Origin: Alphaproteobacteria bacterium
GTDB taxonomy: Bacteria; Pseudomonadota; Alphaproteobacteria; Micavibrionales; Micavibrionaceae
Direction: 5' to 3'
NCBI GenBank assembly: GCA_030427385.1
Contig: JAUHWR010000001.1
Span: 1,302,001-1,366,000 of the forward strand
DNA: 64,000 nucleotides
Position 1 is the first letter of the stretch, and each line of letters starts with the position of its first letter. The notes beneath the pieces are model-generated. The model searched no databases. It was not told the DNA's origin and saw nothing but the letters and a program-made list of their open reading frames with translations. Of the stretch, positions 7,914 to 16,525 are shown piece by piece. The translations under genes were made by a program, and so were the position numbers.

Positions 7914-10814
7914 TTACCCCAACGCCTCATCAATCAGCTTCTTCTGCTCTGTGGCATGACGTTTCATAACACCTGTCGCAGGGGCAGCCGCTGCGGCGCG
8001 CCCGACGTAAGTCGGCGATTTATTTTTATGCTTGGTTTTTGCCAAAACTGCCTCCAGTTCTTCACGCACAAAATGCCAGTATCCCTGATTTTTCGGCTCT
8101 TCCTGACACCAGACAATCTCCGCATGTGGATTAATCGAAAGTTCTTTTTCCAAAGAGCTATGTGGGAAGGGATATAATTGCTCAATGCGGAGCAATCTAA
8201 CATCATACTTTTCGCGTGCGCGACGCTCCTCCAGCAGATCATAATATACCTTACCGGTGCACAGAATGACTTTTTTGATTTTCTTTGGCGCCGCCAGTTT
8301 CTCACGATCATGATCCCATAACACGCGGTGGAAGGAACTATCACCCGTAAAATCTTCAATGCTTGATACATTCAATTTATGACGTAGCAGTGATTTTGGC
8401 GTAAAGACCACTAAAGGCTTTCTGAAATCACGCACCATTTGACGGCGCAGAGCGTGGAAAAAGTTTGCCGGCGATGTAATATTACAAATTTGCCAGTTAT
8501 CTTCCGCGCTCATCTGCAAGAATCTCTCTGGCCGCGCAGAGGAGTGCTCTGGCCCCTGTCCTTCATATCCATGCGGCAATAAAAGCACCAGACCTGACAT
8601 CCTTAGCCATTTACTCTCGCCGCTGGACAAGAATTGGTCGATGATAACCTGTGCGCCATTGGCAAAATCGCCAAATTGAGCTTCCCACAAAGTTAGACTC
8701 ATGGGATCGGCAAGCGAGTAACCATATTCAAAACCAAGAACCGCCATTTCAGAAAGCGGCGAATCATGAACTTCGAATCGCGCCTGATTTTTTGAAATAT
8801 TTTGATGGGGAATGTATTTTTCTGCATTGGTTTGATCATAAACAATCGCATGACGATGCGAAAACGTCCCCCGCCCACAATCCTGTCCAGACAAACGTAC
8901 GGAATATTGATCATCGACCAAAGTACCATAGGCCAGAGCCTCTGCAGTACCCCAGTCAAATCCTTTGCCTGTTTCAAACATTTGCTTCTTCGCATCAAAT
9001 AAGCGAACCAACTTTTTATTCAGATCAAAATCAGCCGGAATCTCTGTTAGCTTTTCGCCAACACGCTGTAATTGATCCATGCTAAGTGCTGTTTTACCTT
9101 TGCGATCTTCGCCATGTGCGATGGCCATGCCATCCCATGCCCCTTTTAACCAATCGGCATTATTAGGCTTATAACTTTTGGAGGCTTCAAAGGCTGCGTC
9201 CATCTCATCTTCAAACGCTTTTGTAATTGAAGATGCCTCCTCTTCATTCAACGAGCCCTCAGAGATTAATTGTTTTTCGTATTTTTGGCGCGTGCTTTCC
9301 TGCTCCCCAATTTTTTTATACATAACGGGTTGTGTAAAGGCAGGCTCATCCCCTTCATTATGCCCGTATCTGCGGTAACAGAACATGTCTATGACCACGT
9401 CTTTTTTAAATGTCTGACGATATTCAGTGGCAATGCGGGAAACATGCACTACAGCCTCTGGATCATCCCCATTCACATGAAAAATTGGCGCAGATAACAT
9501 TTTTGCCACATCAGTACAATATGGCCCGCTACGCCCGAATTTCGGCATGGTTGTAAAGCCAATTTGATTATTAATAACAATATGAATTGCCCCCCCCACG
9601 CGATAACCCGGTAATTCGGATATCATCAACGTTTCAGCTGTAACGCCCTGCCCAGCGAAAGCCGCATCTCCGTGAAGAAGGATAGGCATAATTTTCTCTG
9701 ATTCGTAATCATCATGTTGAATTTGCTTAGCGCGAACTTTACCAATAACCACTGGATTAACAAATTCAAGGTGAGACGGATTTGCCGTTAAGGATAAATG
9801 GACTACGTTACCGTCAAAATCACGGTCGCTTGATGTTCCCATATGATATTTCACATCACCCGATCCCAGCACATCATCCGGAATAGAAGACATTCCCTGG
9901 AATTCGGCAAATATTGCCGTAAATGGCTTACCCATAACGTTGGCCAGGACATTTAAACGCCCGCGATGGGCCATGCCAAGGACAATTTCTTTCAATCCCA
10001 TTTGACTACCGCGTTTAATGATTTGCTCAAGCGCAGGAATTAAAGCTTCGCCGCCATCGATACCAAATCGTTTTGTGCCTGTATGTTTTTTATGAAGATA
10101 TTGCTCAAACCCCTCTGCCGCGGTTAAGCGTTCTAAAATTGTGCGTTTACCTTTTGAGGTAAAATCAGTTTTATTGTGCGGCTCTTCTATACGTTGCTGA
10201 ATCCATGCTTTTTCTTCAGGAGACGACATATGCATAAATTCCACACCAATTTTACCGCAATATGTCTCGGTTAAGGCGTCAATAATTTCAGGTAAAGTCG
10301 CATACTCCATCCCTAGAACACCACTGATAAATATCTGGCGATCATAATCAGCAGATGTAAAACCATAATAGGCGGGATCCAATTCAGGATGCTGTGAATG
10401 CTCTCTTAGGCCCAATGGATCAAGATCCGCCTCAAGATGTCCTCTCACGCGATAAGCACGTATAAGCATTAAGGCACGTATTGAATCCTGTGCCGCCTGT
10501 TTAATATCACCTGTAGCGACAGGAGCGTGCGTCTGTTGCTGATCGGTACGAAATGAAACAACCTTTCCCCCAACCTGCTGTTGAGGAATCGAGGCCATTT
10601 GGTCAAATCCATTTACACTTCGACGATTCTCCATTGGTGTCCAGCTAGCGCCATGCAATTCCTTTAGAAGGGACACTTCAGCATCCTTTAATCCCATGAA
10701 GAACTCTTTCCAGCTCGGATCCACTGATGCTGGTGATTTCAAATATTGAGCATATAAATGGGCAATATATTCCGCGTTAACACCGGAAAGGAAGGAAAGG
10801 TTTTCTGCTGACAT
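7914..10814 (-). CDS. sucA: 2-oxoglutarate dehydrogenase E1 component
   Basis: Thiamine-diphosphate E1 subunit of the 2-oxoglutarate dehydrogenase complex, 966 residues, the usual bacterial size. N-terminal LSGVNAEYIAHLYAQY, the active-site region VLGMAHRGRLNVLANV, HLSLTANPSHLEFVNPVV and the ThDP-binding GDAAFAGQGV are all present. The E2 (sucB) and E3 genes are not next to it here. A separate promoter appears to lie between it and the upstream small gene's terminator. Confidence 0.98.
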   Translation of the reverse strand: MSAENLSFLSGVNAEYIAHLYAQYLKSPASVDPSWKEFFMGLKDAEVSLLKELHGASWTPMENRRSVNGFDQMASIPQQQVGGKVVSFRTDQQQTHAPVATGDIKQAAQDSIRALMLIRAYRVRGHLEADLDPLGLREHSQHPELDPAYYGFTSADYDRQIFISGVLGMEYATLPEIIDALTETYCGKIGVEFMHMSSPEEKAWIQQRIEEPHNKTDFTSKGKRTILERLTAAEGFEQYLHKKHTGTKRFGIDGGEALIPALEQIIKRGSQMGLKEIVLGMAHRGRLNVLANVMGKPFTAIFAEFQGMSSIPDDVLGSGDVKYHMGTSSDRDFDGNVVHLSLTANPSHLEFVNPVVIGKVRAKQIQHDDYESEKIMPILLHGDAAFAGQGVTAETLMISELPGYRVGGAIHIVINNQIGFTTMPKFGRSGPYCTDVAKMLSAPIFHVNGDDPEAVVHVSRIATEYRQTFKKDVVIDMFCYRRYGHNEGDEPAFTQPVMYKKIGEQESTRQKYEKQLISEGSLNEEEASSITKAFEDEMDAAFEASKSYKPNNADWLKGAWDGMAIAHGEDRKGKTALSMDQLQRVGEKLTEIPADFDLNKKLVRLFDAKKQMFETGKGFDWGTAEALAYGTLVDDQYSVRLSGQDCGRGTFSHRHAIVYDQTNAEKYIPHQNISKNQARFEVHDSPLSEMAVLGFEYGYSLADPMSLTLWEAQFGDFANGAQVIIDQFLSSGESKWLRMSGLVLLLPHGYEGQGPEHSSARPERFLQMSAEDNWQICNITSPANFFHALRRQMVRDFRKPLVVFTPKSLLRHKLNVSSIEDFTGDSSFHRVLWDHDREKLAAPKKIKKVILCTGKVYYDLLEERRAREKYDVRLLRIEQLYPFPHSSLEKELSINPHAEIVWCQEEPKNQGYWHFVREELEAVLAKTKHKNKSPTYVGRAAAAAPATGVMKRHATEQKKLIDEALG

Positions 10815-10820
10815 GTCGTC

Positions 10821-10876
10821 TTAGTCCATATTTTAGAGTTACTCCTATAATATAGAACGCTTCGGCTTTTCGTGAA
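10821..10876 (-). promoter_or_regulatory. Putative sucA promoter and two-codon upstream ORF
   Basis: Read on the minus strand, TTCACG (10876-10871) and TATTAT (10852-10847) are 18 nt apart. An AGGAGT box (10846-10841) follows, and 12 nt later comes ATG GAC TAA (10829-10821). The sucA ATG is at 10814. The Shine-Dalgarno is therefore placed for the two-codon frame rather than for sucA itself. The assignment is by eye. Confidence 0.4.
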
Positions 10877-10895
10877 AGAGCTGAAATTAAGAAAA

Positions 10896-10926
10896 AGGCG
10901 GTTTTCAAGAGATGAAAACCGCCTTT
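10896..10926 (-). terminator. Rho-independent terminator after the 44-residue ORF
   Basis: A perfect 11 bp inverted repeat, AGGCGGTTTTC / GAAAACCGCCT, with a 7 nt loop. On the minus strand it is followed by TTTTTC, so it ends transcripts coming from the small gene at 10990-11124, before the sucA promoter. Confidence 0.85.
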
Positions 10927-10983
10927 ATGAGGGAAGAGCTGGTCGCCTAGGGAGAAGGTTGGGAAAAGACCGGCGACTATGCC
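10927..10983 (-). ncRNA. Possible 3'-UTR hairpin with CU-rich loop (candidate small RNA)
   Basis: Between the stop of the 44-residue ORF and its terminator, the minus strand can pair GTCGCC with GGCGAC around a loop that contains CCCAACCTTCTCCCTA. Exposed CU-rich loops complementary to ribosome binding sites are known in alphaproteobacterial small RNAs, some processed from the 3' part of small-protein mRNAs. The hairpin and the terminator 3' end are visible; a function as a small RNA is inference. Confidence 0.35.
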
Positions 10984-10989
10984 CTTGGG

Positions 10990-11124
10990 TTAAAAGGGGA
11001 GAACTGTGGCATCACAACAATCAAATGCTTTTGCAATATTGCTGTGAATGAAGCTAAAAATTCCAAATATAAACGTGCTTATTAAGACAAAGCGGAAGGT
11101 GTTTACGAATAAAAAACTAATCAT
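10990..11124 (-). CDS. 44-residue hydrophobic small protein
   Basis: ATG at 11124 preceded by AAAGGAA with 7 nt spacing, a strong ribosome binding site. The product begins MISFLFVNTFRF, has one hydrophobic segment (about 10-28) and ends AFDCCDATVLPF with a vicinal cysteine pair. It may be a secreted peptide (possible cleavage near IAKA-FD) or a single-span membrane protein. It is followed by a CU-rich hairpin and a strong terminator, so it forms its own short transcript upstream of sucA. No family is recognised. Confidence 0.6.
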   Translation of the reverse strand: MISFLFVNTFRFVLISTFIFGIFSFIHSNIAKAFDCCDATVLPF

Positions 11125-11235
11125 GGTAATTCCTTTTTCTGGTTATATTTTACATATTGCAAATGCCATGCCAGAAATTTATGGGAACTATTTTCCTCCT
11201 GACAAGTATGTAAGTTGCAACCAAGGAGAAAAAAA

Positions 11236-11586
11236 ATGAAAATATTATTCATATCTGCCCTGTTTATTATAGGCTTATTTATATCCCCGACAGGTTATAC
11301 GCAAAGCGTCATTATTAATGAAGAAGACCAAGATAGCATTGTAAGTGGCATTATTGCTGAAACAGGGCGTGAGTATTTAACTGTTAAAGTTGACAATAAC
11401 ACGTTCATAAGAGTTGAAACTGATGATCTTGATTTAGATGAGAAAAACCTTGATTCACTTCTTAGCGTCGGTTCAGCCATTAAAGTTATCGGTGAATTCG
11501 ATGATGATGTATTAGAAGCTGATGAAATTATCCTGACCCCAAGTCAAGATGAGAAAGGTTTGTCAGTTTATAATGAGATTGATTAA
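11236..11586 (+). CDS. Secreted OB-fold-like (DUF5666/BOF-type) small protein
   Basis: 116 residues with a clear signal peptide (ILFISALFIIGLFI, cleavage near GYTQS). The mature part is a small acidic beta-rich domain: VSGIIAETGREYLTVKVD, then SAIKVIGEFDDDVLEADEII. That spacing resembles periplasmic BOF or DUF5666 OB-folds. AAGGAG lies 7 nt upstream of the ATG at 11236, which decides the start. Its last 4 bp overlap the convergent gene. The ligand is unknown. Confidence 0.75.
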   Translation: MKILFISALFIIGLFISPTGYTQSVIINEEDQDSIVSGIIAETGREYLTVKVDNNTFIRVETDDLDLDEKNLDSLLSVGSAIKVIGEFDDDVLEADEIILTPSQDEKGLSVYNEID

Positions 11587-12122
11587 ACCGTTAATGCGGC
11601 TTCAATTTTTTCAATTGCTGCCAGTTCAGCGGAGGATATATTTGCAGAATCATCTTCTTTAATCATCCCAAATGACATCATTGCCTTTTTAACCAATCTT
11701 AAAAATCCCGAGTCTGGTTCTGTACGGATTTCTAACATTGCCCCTTCACCAGCAGCCCGCGCAACCGTGTCGGCAATTTCCAAAAGCGCTTTGCGCAGGG
11801 CTTTTGCTTCATTGTCCCCTGCCTTAGCTTTAATAACTTTTATAGCTTTTGTGCATTCACTTGTTAAGTCAAAGCTGCCCTCTTGCCAAGATTCCCATTC
11901 AGATTGACCATCACGTGCCTTGATTAAAATTTCTTGTACCAAAGGAACATGCTTATACAAACCGGGAAGCAAACGAAGAATGCGTGATAGCGCCTCCATC
12001 TCCAAAAGCTCATTTTCCTCACCGCCATCACCATCAGCTTCAGATATATTAAAGCCAACCTGAAACGGAAGCTTGATCAAAAGATCCTTTTCTTCTTCAC
12101 TAAAGCTATTTAAATCAACCAT
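11583..12122 (-). CDS. Hypothetical acidic cytoplasmic protein
   Basis: 179 residues, no signal peptide or membrane segment. N-terminal FSEEEKDLLIKLPFQVGFNIS, a helical acidic middle, and KALRKALLEIADTVARAAGEG around residue 110-130; no family recognised with confidence. It lies 59 bp downstream of sucD on the same strand and may be co-transcribed with it. Confidence 0.7.
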   Translation of the reverse strand: MVDLNSFSEEEKDLLIKLPFQVGFNISEADGDGGEENELLEMEALSRILRLLPGLYKHVPLVQEILIKARDGQSEWESWQEGSFDLTSECTKAIKVIKAKAGDNEAKALRKALLEIADTVARAAGEGAMLEIRTEPDSGFLRLVKKAMMSFGMIKEDDSANISSAELAAIEKIEAALTV

Positions 12123-12181
12123 AGAATATTTGTAACAGAGAAATTTAAAATAACAAAGAGCCTATTTTTTCTAAATATGCC

Positions 12182-13057
12182 CTACGCCGCCATAGCCTCT
12201 TGCATAGCAGTTCCTAATCCTGCAGGAGATTCCGATACTTTAAATCCGGCCGCGCGCATTGCCTCCATTTTGGCAGGCGCTGTATCATCAGAGCCGGAAA
12301 TAAGCGCACCGGCATGCCCCATGCGTTTTCCTGGCGGGGCTGTTGCGCCCGCTATAAATCCCGCAATTGGTTTCTTAACCTTAAGAGATTTATAGTAATC
12401 ACACGCTTCTAATTCCGCTGTGCCGCCAATCTCGCCAATCATCAATATCCCTTCGGTTTCAGGATCCTCCATAAATAGCTCAATACAATCAATGAAATTT
12501 GTGCCATTTACGGGATCCCCCCCAATGCCAATACATGTAGATTGCCCCAGCCCTACAGCGCCGGTTTGTGCCACAGCCTCATAAGTAAGCGTCCCTGATC
12601 TGGATACAATCCCAATCTTTCCGCGCTTATGAATATGACCTGGCATAATTCCGATTTTACATTCGTCTGGCGTAATAACCCCCGGACAATTCGGACCAAT
12701 TAAGCGAGATTTAGAGCCAGATAAAGCGCGTTTTACAGTGACCATATCCATAACCGGAATACCTTCGGTTATACAAACGATTAATTCAATACCCGCATCA
12801 ATAGCTTCCAGAATAGAATCAGCAGCAAAAGGAGGCGGAACATAGATAACCGAGGCGTTACATCCTGTTTTTGCCTTCGCTTCTTCAACCGTATTGAAGA
12901 CCGGCAAACCAAGATGGTCCGTTGCCCCCTTTCCTGGAGTCACACCGCCAACCATATTGGTTCCATAGGCAATGGCTTGCTCACTGTGGAATGTACCTTG
13001 TGCGCCTGTAAAGCCTTGGCAGATCAATTTAGTTTGTTTATTTACGAGTACTGACAT
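12182..13057 (-). CDS. sucD: Succinyl-CoA synthetase alpha subunit
   Basis: Binds CoA and carries the phosphohistidine of the enzyme that makes ATP or GTP from succinyl-CoA. The 291 residues show the CoA-binding [37 protein letters not shown] and the active-site region [17 protein letters not shown] precedes the ATG. Unusually it is separated from sucC by 3.5 kb holding an RTX exoprotein gene and a lipoprotein gene; normally the two overlap or abut. Confidence 0.97.
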   Translation of the reverse strand: MSVLVNKQTKLICQGFTGAQGTFHSEQAIAYGTNMVGGVTPGKGATDHLGLPVFNTVEEAKAKTGCNASVIYVPPPFAADSILEAIDAGIELIVCITEGIPVMDMVTVKRALSGSKSRLIGPNCPGVITPDECKIGIMPGHIHKRGKIGIVSRSGTLTYEAVAQTGAVGLGQSTCIGIGGDPVNGTNFIDCIELFMEDPETEGILMIGEIGGTAELEACDYYKSLKVKKPIAGFIAGATAPPGKRMGHAGALISGSDDTAPAKMEAMRAAGFKVSESPAGLGTAMQEAMAA

Positions 13058-13352
13058 TATGATTCCTTTGAATTTTTGTTATCATACTACTTCACTTAAA
13101 AAAATACACCCATTCCCGATCAATATTTCTTATTTTTTTTGAATAAAATATATCTAGATTGCACGCTTTTTTTTAATATTGCTAATCTGCCTATGTCTGA
13201 AAACAGGTAGTTATAACTTTATTACTCTGACTATGGAGAGGTTTTTATCTATTAATAATGATAGGCATAACAAAATTTGATTTACATAGAAAAAAAAGAC
13301 ATAGTAAACATTAATAAACTATTAAAAAAATAATAAATAGAGGTTTAAAAGA
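13058..13352. other. Divergent intergenic region, sucD / exoprotein gene
   Basis: About 295 bp of very A+T-rich sequence with several A and T tracts, containing the divergent promoters of sucD and the exoprotein gene. I see no RNA gene, no frame longer than about 15 codons with a start, and no convincing consensus promoter. The A-tract content is suggestive of curved DNA or a nucleoid-protein target, which is inference. Confidence 0.5.
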
Positions 13353-15581
13353 ATGGCTAAAACAGTTTATCTAAAAGGTAACTATGGTTACAATCAGTAT
13401 AAAGCTTCAGCAAAAGACATAGATATAATTGATGCCTCCGCCGCCTCTTGGATTCAAGCGAATGAAGGTAATTCACAAAATGAATATCCTTTTTATATTA
13501 CATCAGGCAAATCCGGACTACAGGTCATTGGCGGATCCATTAATGGGAAAATCTCATTAACTAAAAATTGGGGATCTGTTTATGCAGAAGGTAATACAGC
13601 CGGTGTATTCATAAAAGACACTGCAAATGTCGTTATTCGAGATTGGGAAATTGATCGTGCGTTTGATGGTATTCGCCTGAGAGGATCACAAAACTTTCTA
13701 ATTGAAAACGTTCGCTTTAGTAATATCAGAGATGACGCCATAGAAAATGATGATGGTCTCAGCGGTACTATTCGCAATAGTATGTTTGATGGTGTTTTCG
13801 TTGGACTCAGCTTGGGGGATGCCAATACGGGAGCACAAGCACAAAAACAAGTAGTTACTCTTGATCATGTATATATACGCATGCAAAACTTCAATTATAC
13901 TCCGAAAGGATCCGGTGGTCAGGAGACAATGACGCATCAATCGCCTTTCAAAATGTCGGAAAACAGCTCCCAGCTAAAAATATACAACTCCGTAATCGCA
14001 ATTGAAAATGTAAACCATTCTGGGCAAGCCCGTCTTGAAAAAGCTTGGGAAAATATGATTGATGGTCGCAATAACTACTTTCTAAATTTATCAAACACCC
14101 CATTACCAAAAGATTATCCAACGCCTCCTTCAGGATGGACAATCCTTCAGGGACAAGAAGCAAGGGAGTATTGGGAACATACAGAAGCAAATTGGGAGGC
14201 AGGAAACATAGATGATCCATCCATACCTGACCCGAAACCCGACCCCGAAGATAAACCTGCAACCAAAATAGACATTGAAGGTAATGGCGAGGCAAATACA
14301 CTTATTGGCACATCTAAAAACGATGTTATTTTTGGCCATGGTAATGCGGATCGTTTAAACGGTAAAGAAGGCAATGACACGCTTGATGGCGGCGGCGGCG
14401 CTGATATTTTTGAATTTGACACAGCCCTTAATCAAACCGGCATCGATACTATTTTAGACTTTAAAGCTGGCGTTGATAAAATTCATCTGGATGTAAACGT
14501 ATATACAGCTCTGGGATCTATTGCACCGAACAAGACAGCGACTTTGGCACAAAAGTTTTACAAAACCGCCGCGAGAGCCGAAGATGGAAATGACAAAATC
14601 ATCTATAAGTGGAATACAGGCGAATTATTCTATGATGCCGATAGCAAAGGCTCCGGCGCGGCTGTTAAAATTGCTCAGCTAGAGGCCAAATTAGATATCA
14701 GTCACAATGATTTTGTTTTATTTAATTCCAATCCTGTTAAACCAGCCGTGACAATAATGGAATTTGGATCAGTGAAAACAAATCATGATGCCATTACAGT
14801 AAAGCTTGATTACAGCTTCACGAACCCAATCGTTTTAATCACCATGACAAGTCATAATGGCACCCAAGTCGCCGTGCCGCGAATTACTGAGATAGACAAT
14901 AATAGCTTTACTTTTTACACCCAAGAACCTAGCTATCTCGATGCTCGCCATGATACCGAAACATTTAGCTACGTTGTTGTTGAAAAAGGATCTTGGATAT
15001 TATCCGACGGCACAAAAATTGAGGCTGGCATCTTAAATACAAATCAGCTTAGCAAGAACGGCTTCGAAGATGTCTCTTTCAATACTGATTTTGCATATAA
15101 ACCGGCGGTTCTTTCTCAAGTACAAACCCATAATGGTTCAGATCTCGTTGACACGCGACAAACAGGTGCGGGTCAGGATGGATTTAAGCTTGCCATGCAA
15201 GAAGATGAGGCTGGAAATACGGGCTCACATAAATATGAAGACCTTGGATGGCTTGCGATTGAACGAGGTAGCGGCAAGAGCAATGGTCATGATTTTTCTG
15301 CTGGCTCAACCTCTGATTCTTATGATCATAACTGGAAAGATATTGTTTTCCAGGATGAATTTGATGAACTACCACAGCTTATAGCCAATATATCAAGCCA
15401 TGATGGGTCAGATTCTTCATTCGTTAGAGTAAAGAATCTGGACAAAAAAGGCGCCGAAATTGCGATACAAGAAGATCAATCAAAAGATAGCGAAGTTGGA
15501 CATACAACAGAAACATTTGATTTCTTCTCAATCGAAGGATCTGGTCACTTAACAGGACGCATAGATACCGATATTATTTAA
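13353..15581 (+). CDS. Secreted beta-helix / RTX protein with three lectin-like repeats
   Basis: 742 residues without an N-terminal signal peptide. Residues about 50-270 look like a right-handed beta-helix (NVVIRDWEIDRAFDGI, FLIENVRFSNIRDDAI). About 310-357 holds RTX nonapeptides (GHGNADRLNGKEGNDTLDGG) leading into GADIFEFD, typical of type I secreted proteins. The C-terminal 275 residues form three tandem units of about 90, each with (S/T)H(N/D)G followed by a Q(E/K)(D/P)-like strand and an H..E....(V/I)E.G end, resembling H-type lectin domains. It is likely a surface polysaccharide-acting or adhesive exoprotein. No type I secretion genes are in the window. Confidence 0.85.
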   Translation: MAKTVYLKGNYGYNQYKASAKDIDIIDASAASWIQANEGNSQNEYPFYITSGKSGLQVIGGSINGKISLTKNWGSVYAEGNTAGVFIKDTANVVIRDWEIDRAFDGIRLRGSQNFLIENVRFSNIRDDAIENDDGLSGTIRNSMFDGVFVGLSLGDANTGAQAQKQVVTLDHVYIRMQNFNYTPKGSGGQETMTHQSPFKMSENSSQLKIYNSVIAIENVNHSGQARLEKAWENMIDGRNNYFLNLSNTPLPKDYPTPPSGWTILQGQEAREYWEHTEANWEAGNIDDPSIPDPKPDPEDKPATKIDIEGNGEANTLIGTSKNDVIFGHGNADRLNGKEGNDTLDGGGGADIFEFDTALNQTGIDTILDFKAGVDKIHLDVNVYTALGSIAPNKTATLAQKFYKTAARAEDGNDKIIYKWNTGELFYDADSKGSGAAVKIAQLEAKLDISHNDFVLFNSNPVKPAVTIMEFGSVKTNHDAITVKLDYSFTNPIVLITMTSHNGTQVAVPRITEIDNNSFTFYTQEPSYLDARHDTETFSYVVVEKGSWILSDGTKIEAGILNTNQLSKNGFEDVSFNTDFAYKPAVLSQVQTHNGSDLVDTRQTGAGQDGFKLAMQEDEAGNTGSHKYEDLGWLAIERGSGKSNGHDFSAGSTSDSYDHNWKDIVFQDEFDELPQLIANISSHDGSDSSFVRVKNLDKKGAEIAIQEDQSKDSEVGHTTETFDFFSIEGSGHLTGRIDTDII

Positions 15582-15601
15582 AATGGCAATAATTAATGGT
15601 C

Positions 15602-16312
15602 TTATAAAGGGTATGGACCAAAACCTGGTGTCCATGTTCCGTCAGGTAGGCTTATGTCAGGATTTAGATCATCTATCTGGGCCTCTAAAAACTCTATCAA
15701 TTTAAATGCAAATGTATTGCTATTTGGTGAAAAAATAACGCCGTAATGTAAGTTAGATTCATTAAAATCTTCAACCCATTCCTGAAAAGCGATATTTATA
15801 CCGTGAGCTTCTTCAGGTGAAACGTAGGCTAGGTCTAGGTAATACGATGGCGCACGACCCATCATCGCTACGTTTAAGTCTTTTTTTGATGCCTGACCTT
15901 TCAGCAAGTTATTTCCGGATAATTGATTATAAACAGAAGAAAATGTGCATGGATTTAATCCCGCCGGTTCACCTAGATTGGTTTTGATAACTCCATGAAA
16001 TTGCAGCGCATTTTCCAACGAATCTTTGGGAAATGCCTGCCTGTTTTTAGGCAGAATCTCGATTGACACATGATTGATAGGCAGAACCGGAAATGATGTG
16101 AAGGCCAGTCTGATTTTATATTCATTATCCTGTGCGCCAGATTCAGGTGAGGTTGCATGTAGATTATCTTTAACGTAGAGAGAATTATTTTCACCTATTG
16201 AAAAATAACGCGTTCCAGATGTGCATACGTCCGTTTCTAATATTTCCGTTAATCCACATGCACACAACCAAGAAGCGCATAATCCGCCAGCCATTCTTTT
16301 TATATATGTCAT
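15602..16312 (-). CDS. Putative lipoprotein of unknown function
   Basis: 236 residues. The N-terminus MTYIKRMAGGLCASWLCACG has a short hydrophobic stretch ending in a lipobox-like LCAC. The mature part is mixed, with FTSFPVLPINHVSIEILPK and a C-terminal HYGVIFSPNSNTFAFKLIE; the NSNTF segment recalls permuted papain-like peptidases, but no catalytic set is secure. It lies 20 bp from the convergent exoprotein gene, between sucD and sucC. Confidence 0.6.
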   Translation of the reverse strand: MTYIKRMAGGLCASWLCACGLTEILETDVCTSGTRYFSIGENNSLYVKDNLHATSPESGAQDNEYKIRLAFTSFPVLPINHVSIEILPKNRQAFPKDSLENALQFHGVIKTNLGEPAGLNPCTFSSVYNQLSGNNLLKGQASKKDLNVAMMGRAPSYYLDLAYVSPEEAHGINIAFQEWVEDFNESNLHYGVIFSPNSNTFAFKLIEFLEAQIDDLNPDISLPDGTWTPGFGPYPL

Positions 16313-16455
16313 ATTTACCCGCCTATCATATATTTGGAAAATACATAATATGCAGCTTGTTTAAAAGAAATTTTTAAAGAATAAGACTTAAGGGGCTATT
16401 TAATTTGATAAATTATAATCCAATGGCAAAATTCAATTTTCAAAGTTATATATGC

Positions 16456-16491
16456 AAAAAAAGCCGAAGATATATTTCCTCCGGCTTTTTT
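16456..16491 (-). terminator. Bidirectional terminator downstream of sucC
   Basis: A7GCCG and CGGCT6 flank a partly paired loop; on the minus strand GCCGGAG pairs with CTTCGGC (one G-T) and a T-tract follows. It lies 35 bp after the sucC stop and would separate sucC from the genes that now lie before sucD. Confidence 0.85.
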
Positions 16492-16525
16492 AAATAATTC
16501 TGATTTTGAGATCTTTTGTTATCTG

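Noticed and set aside
8651-9085. 144-residue plus-strand frame opposite sucA
   Set aside because: His/Gln/Pro-rich shadow of a clearly conserved gene; no start signal.
11048-11239. 63-residue plus-strand frame upstream of the OB-fold gene
   Set aside because: It lies antisense to the 44-residue ORF with a strong ribosome binding site, has no ribosome binding site of its own, and overlaps the start of the OB-fold gene out of frame.
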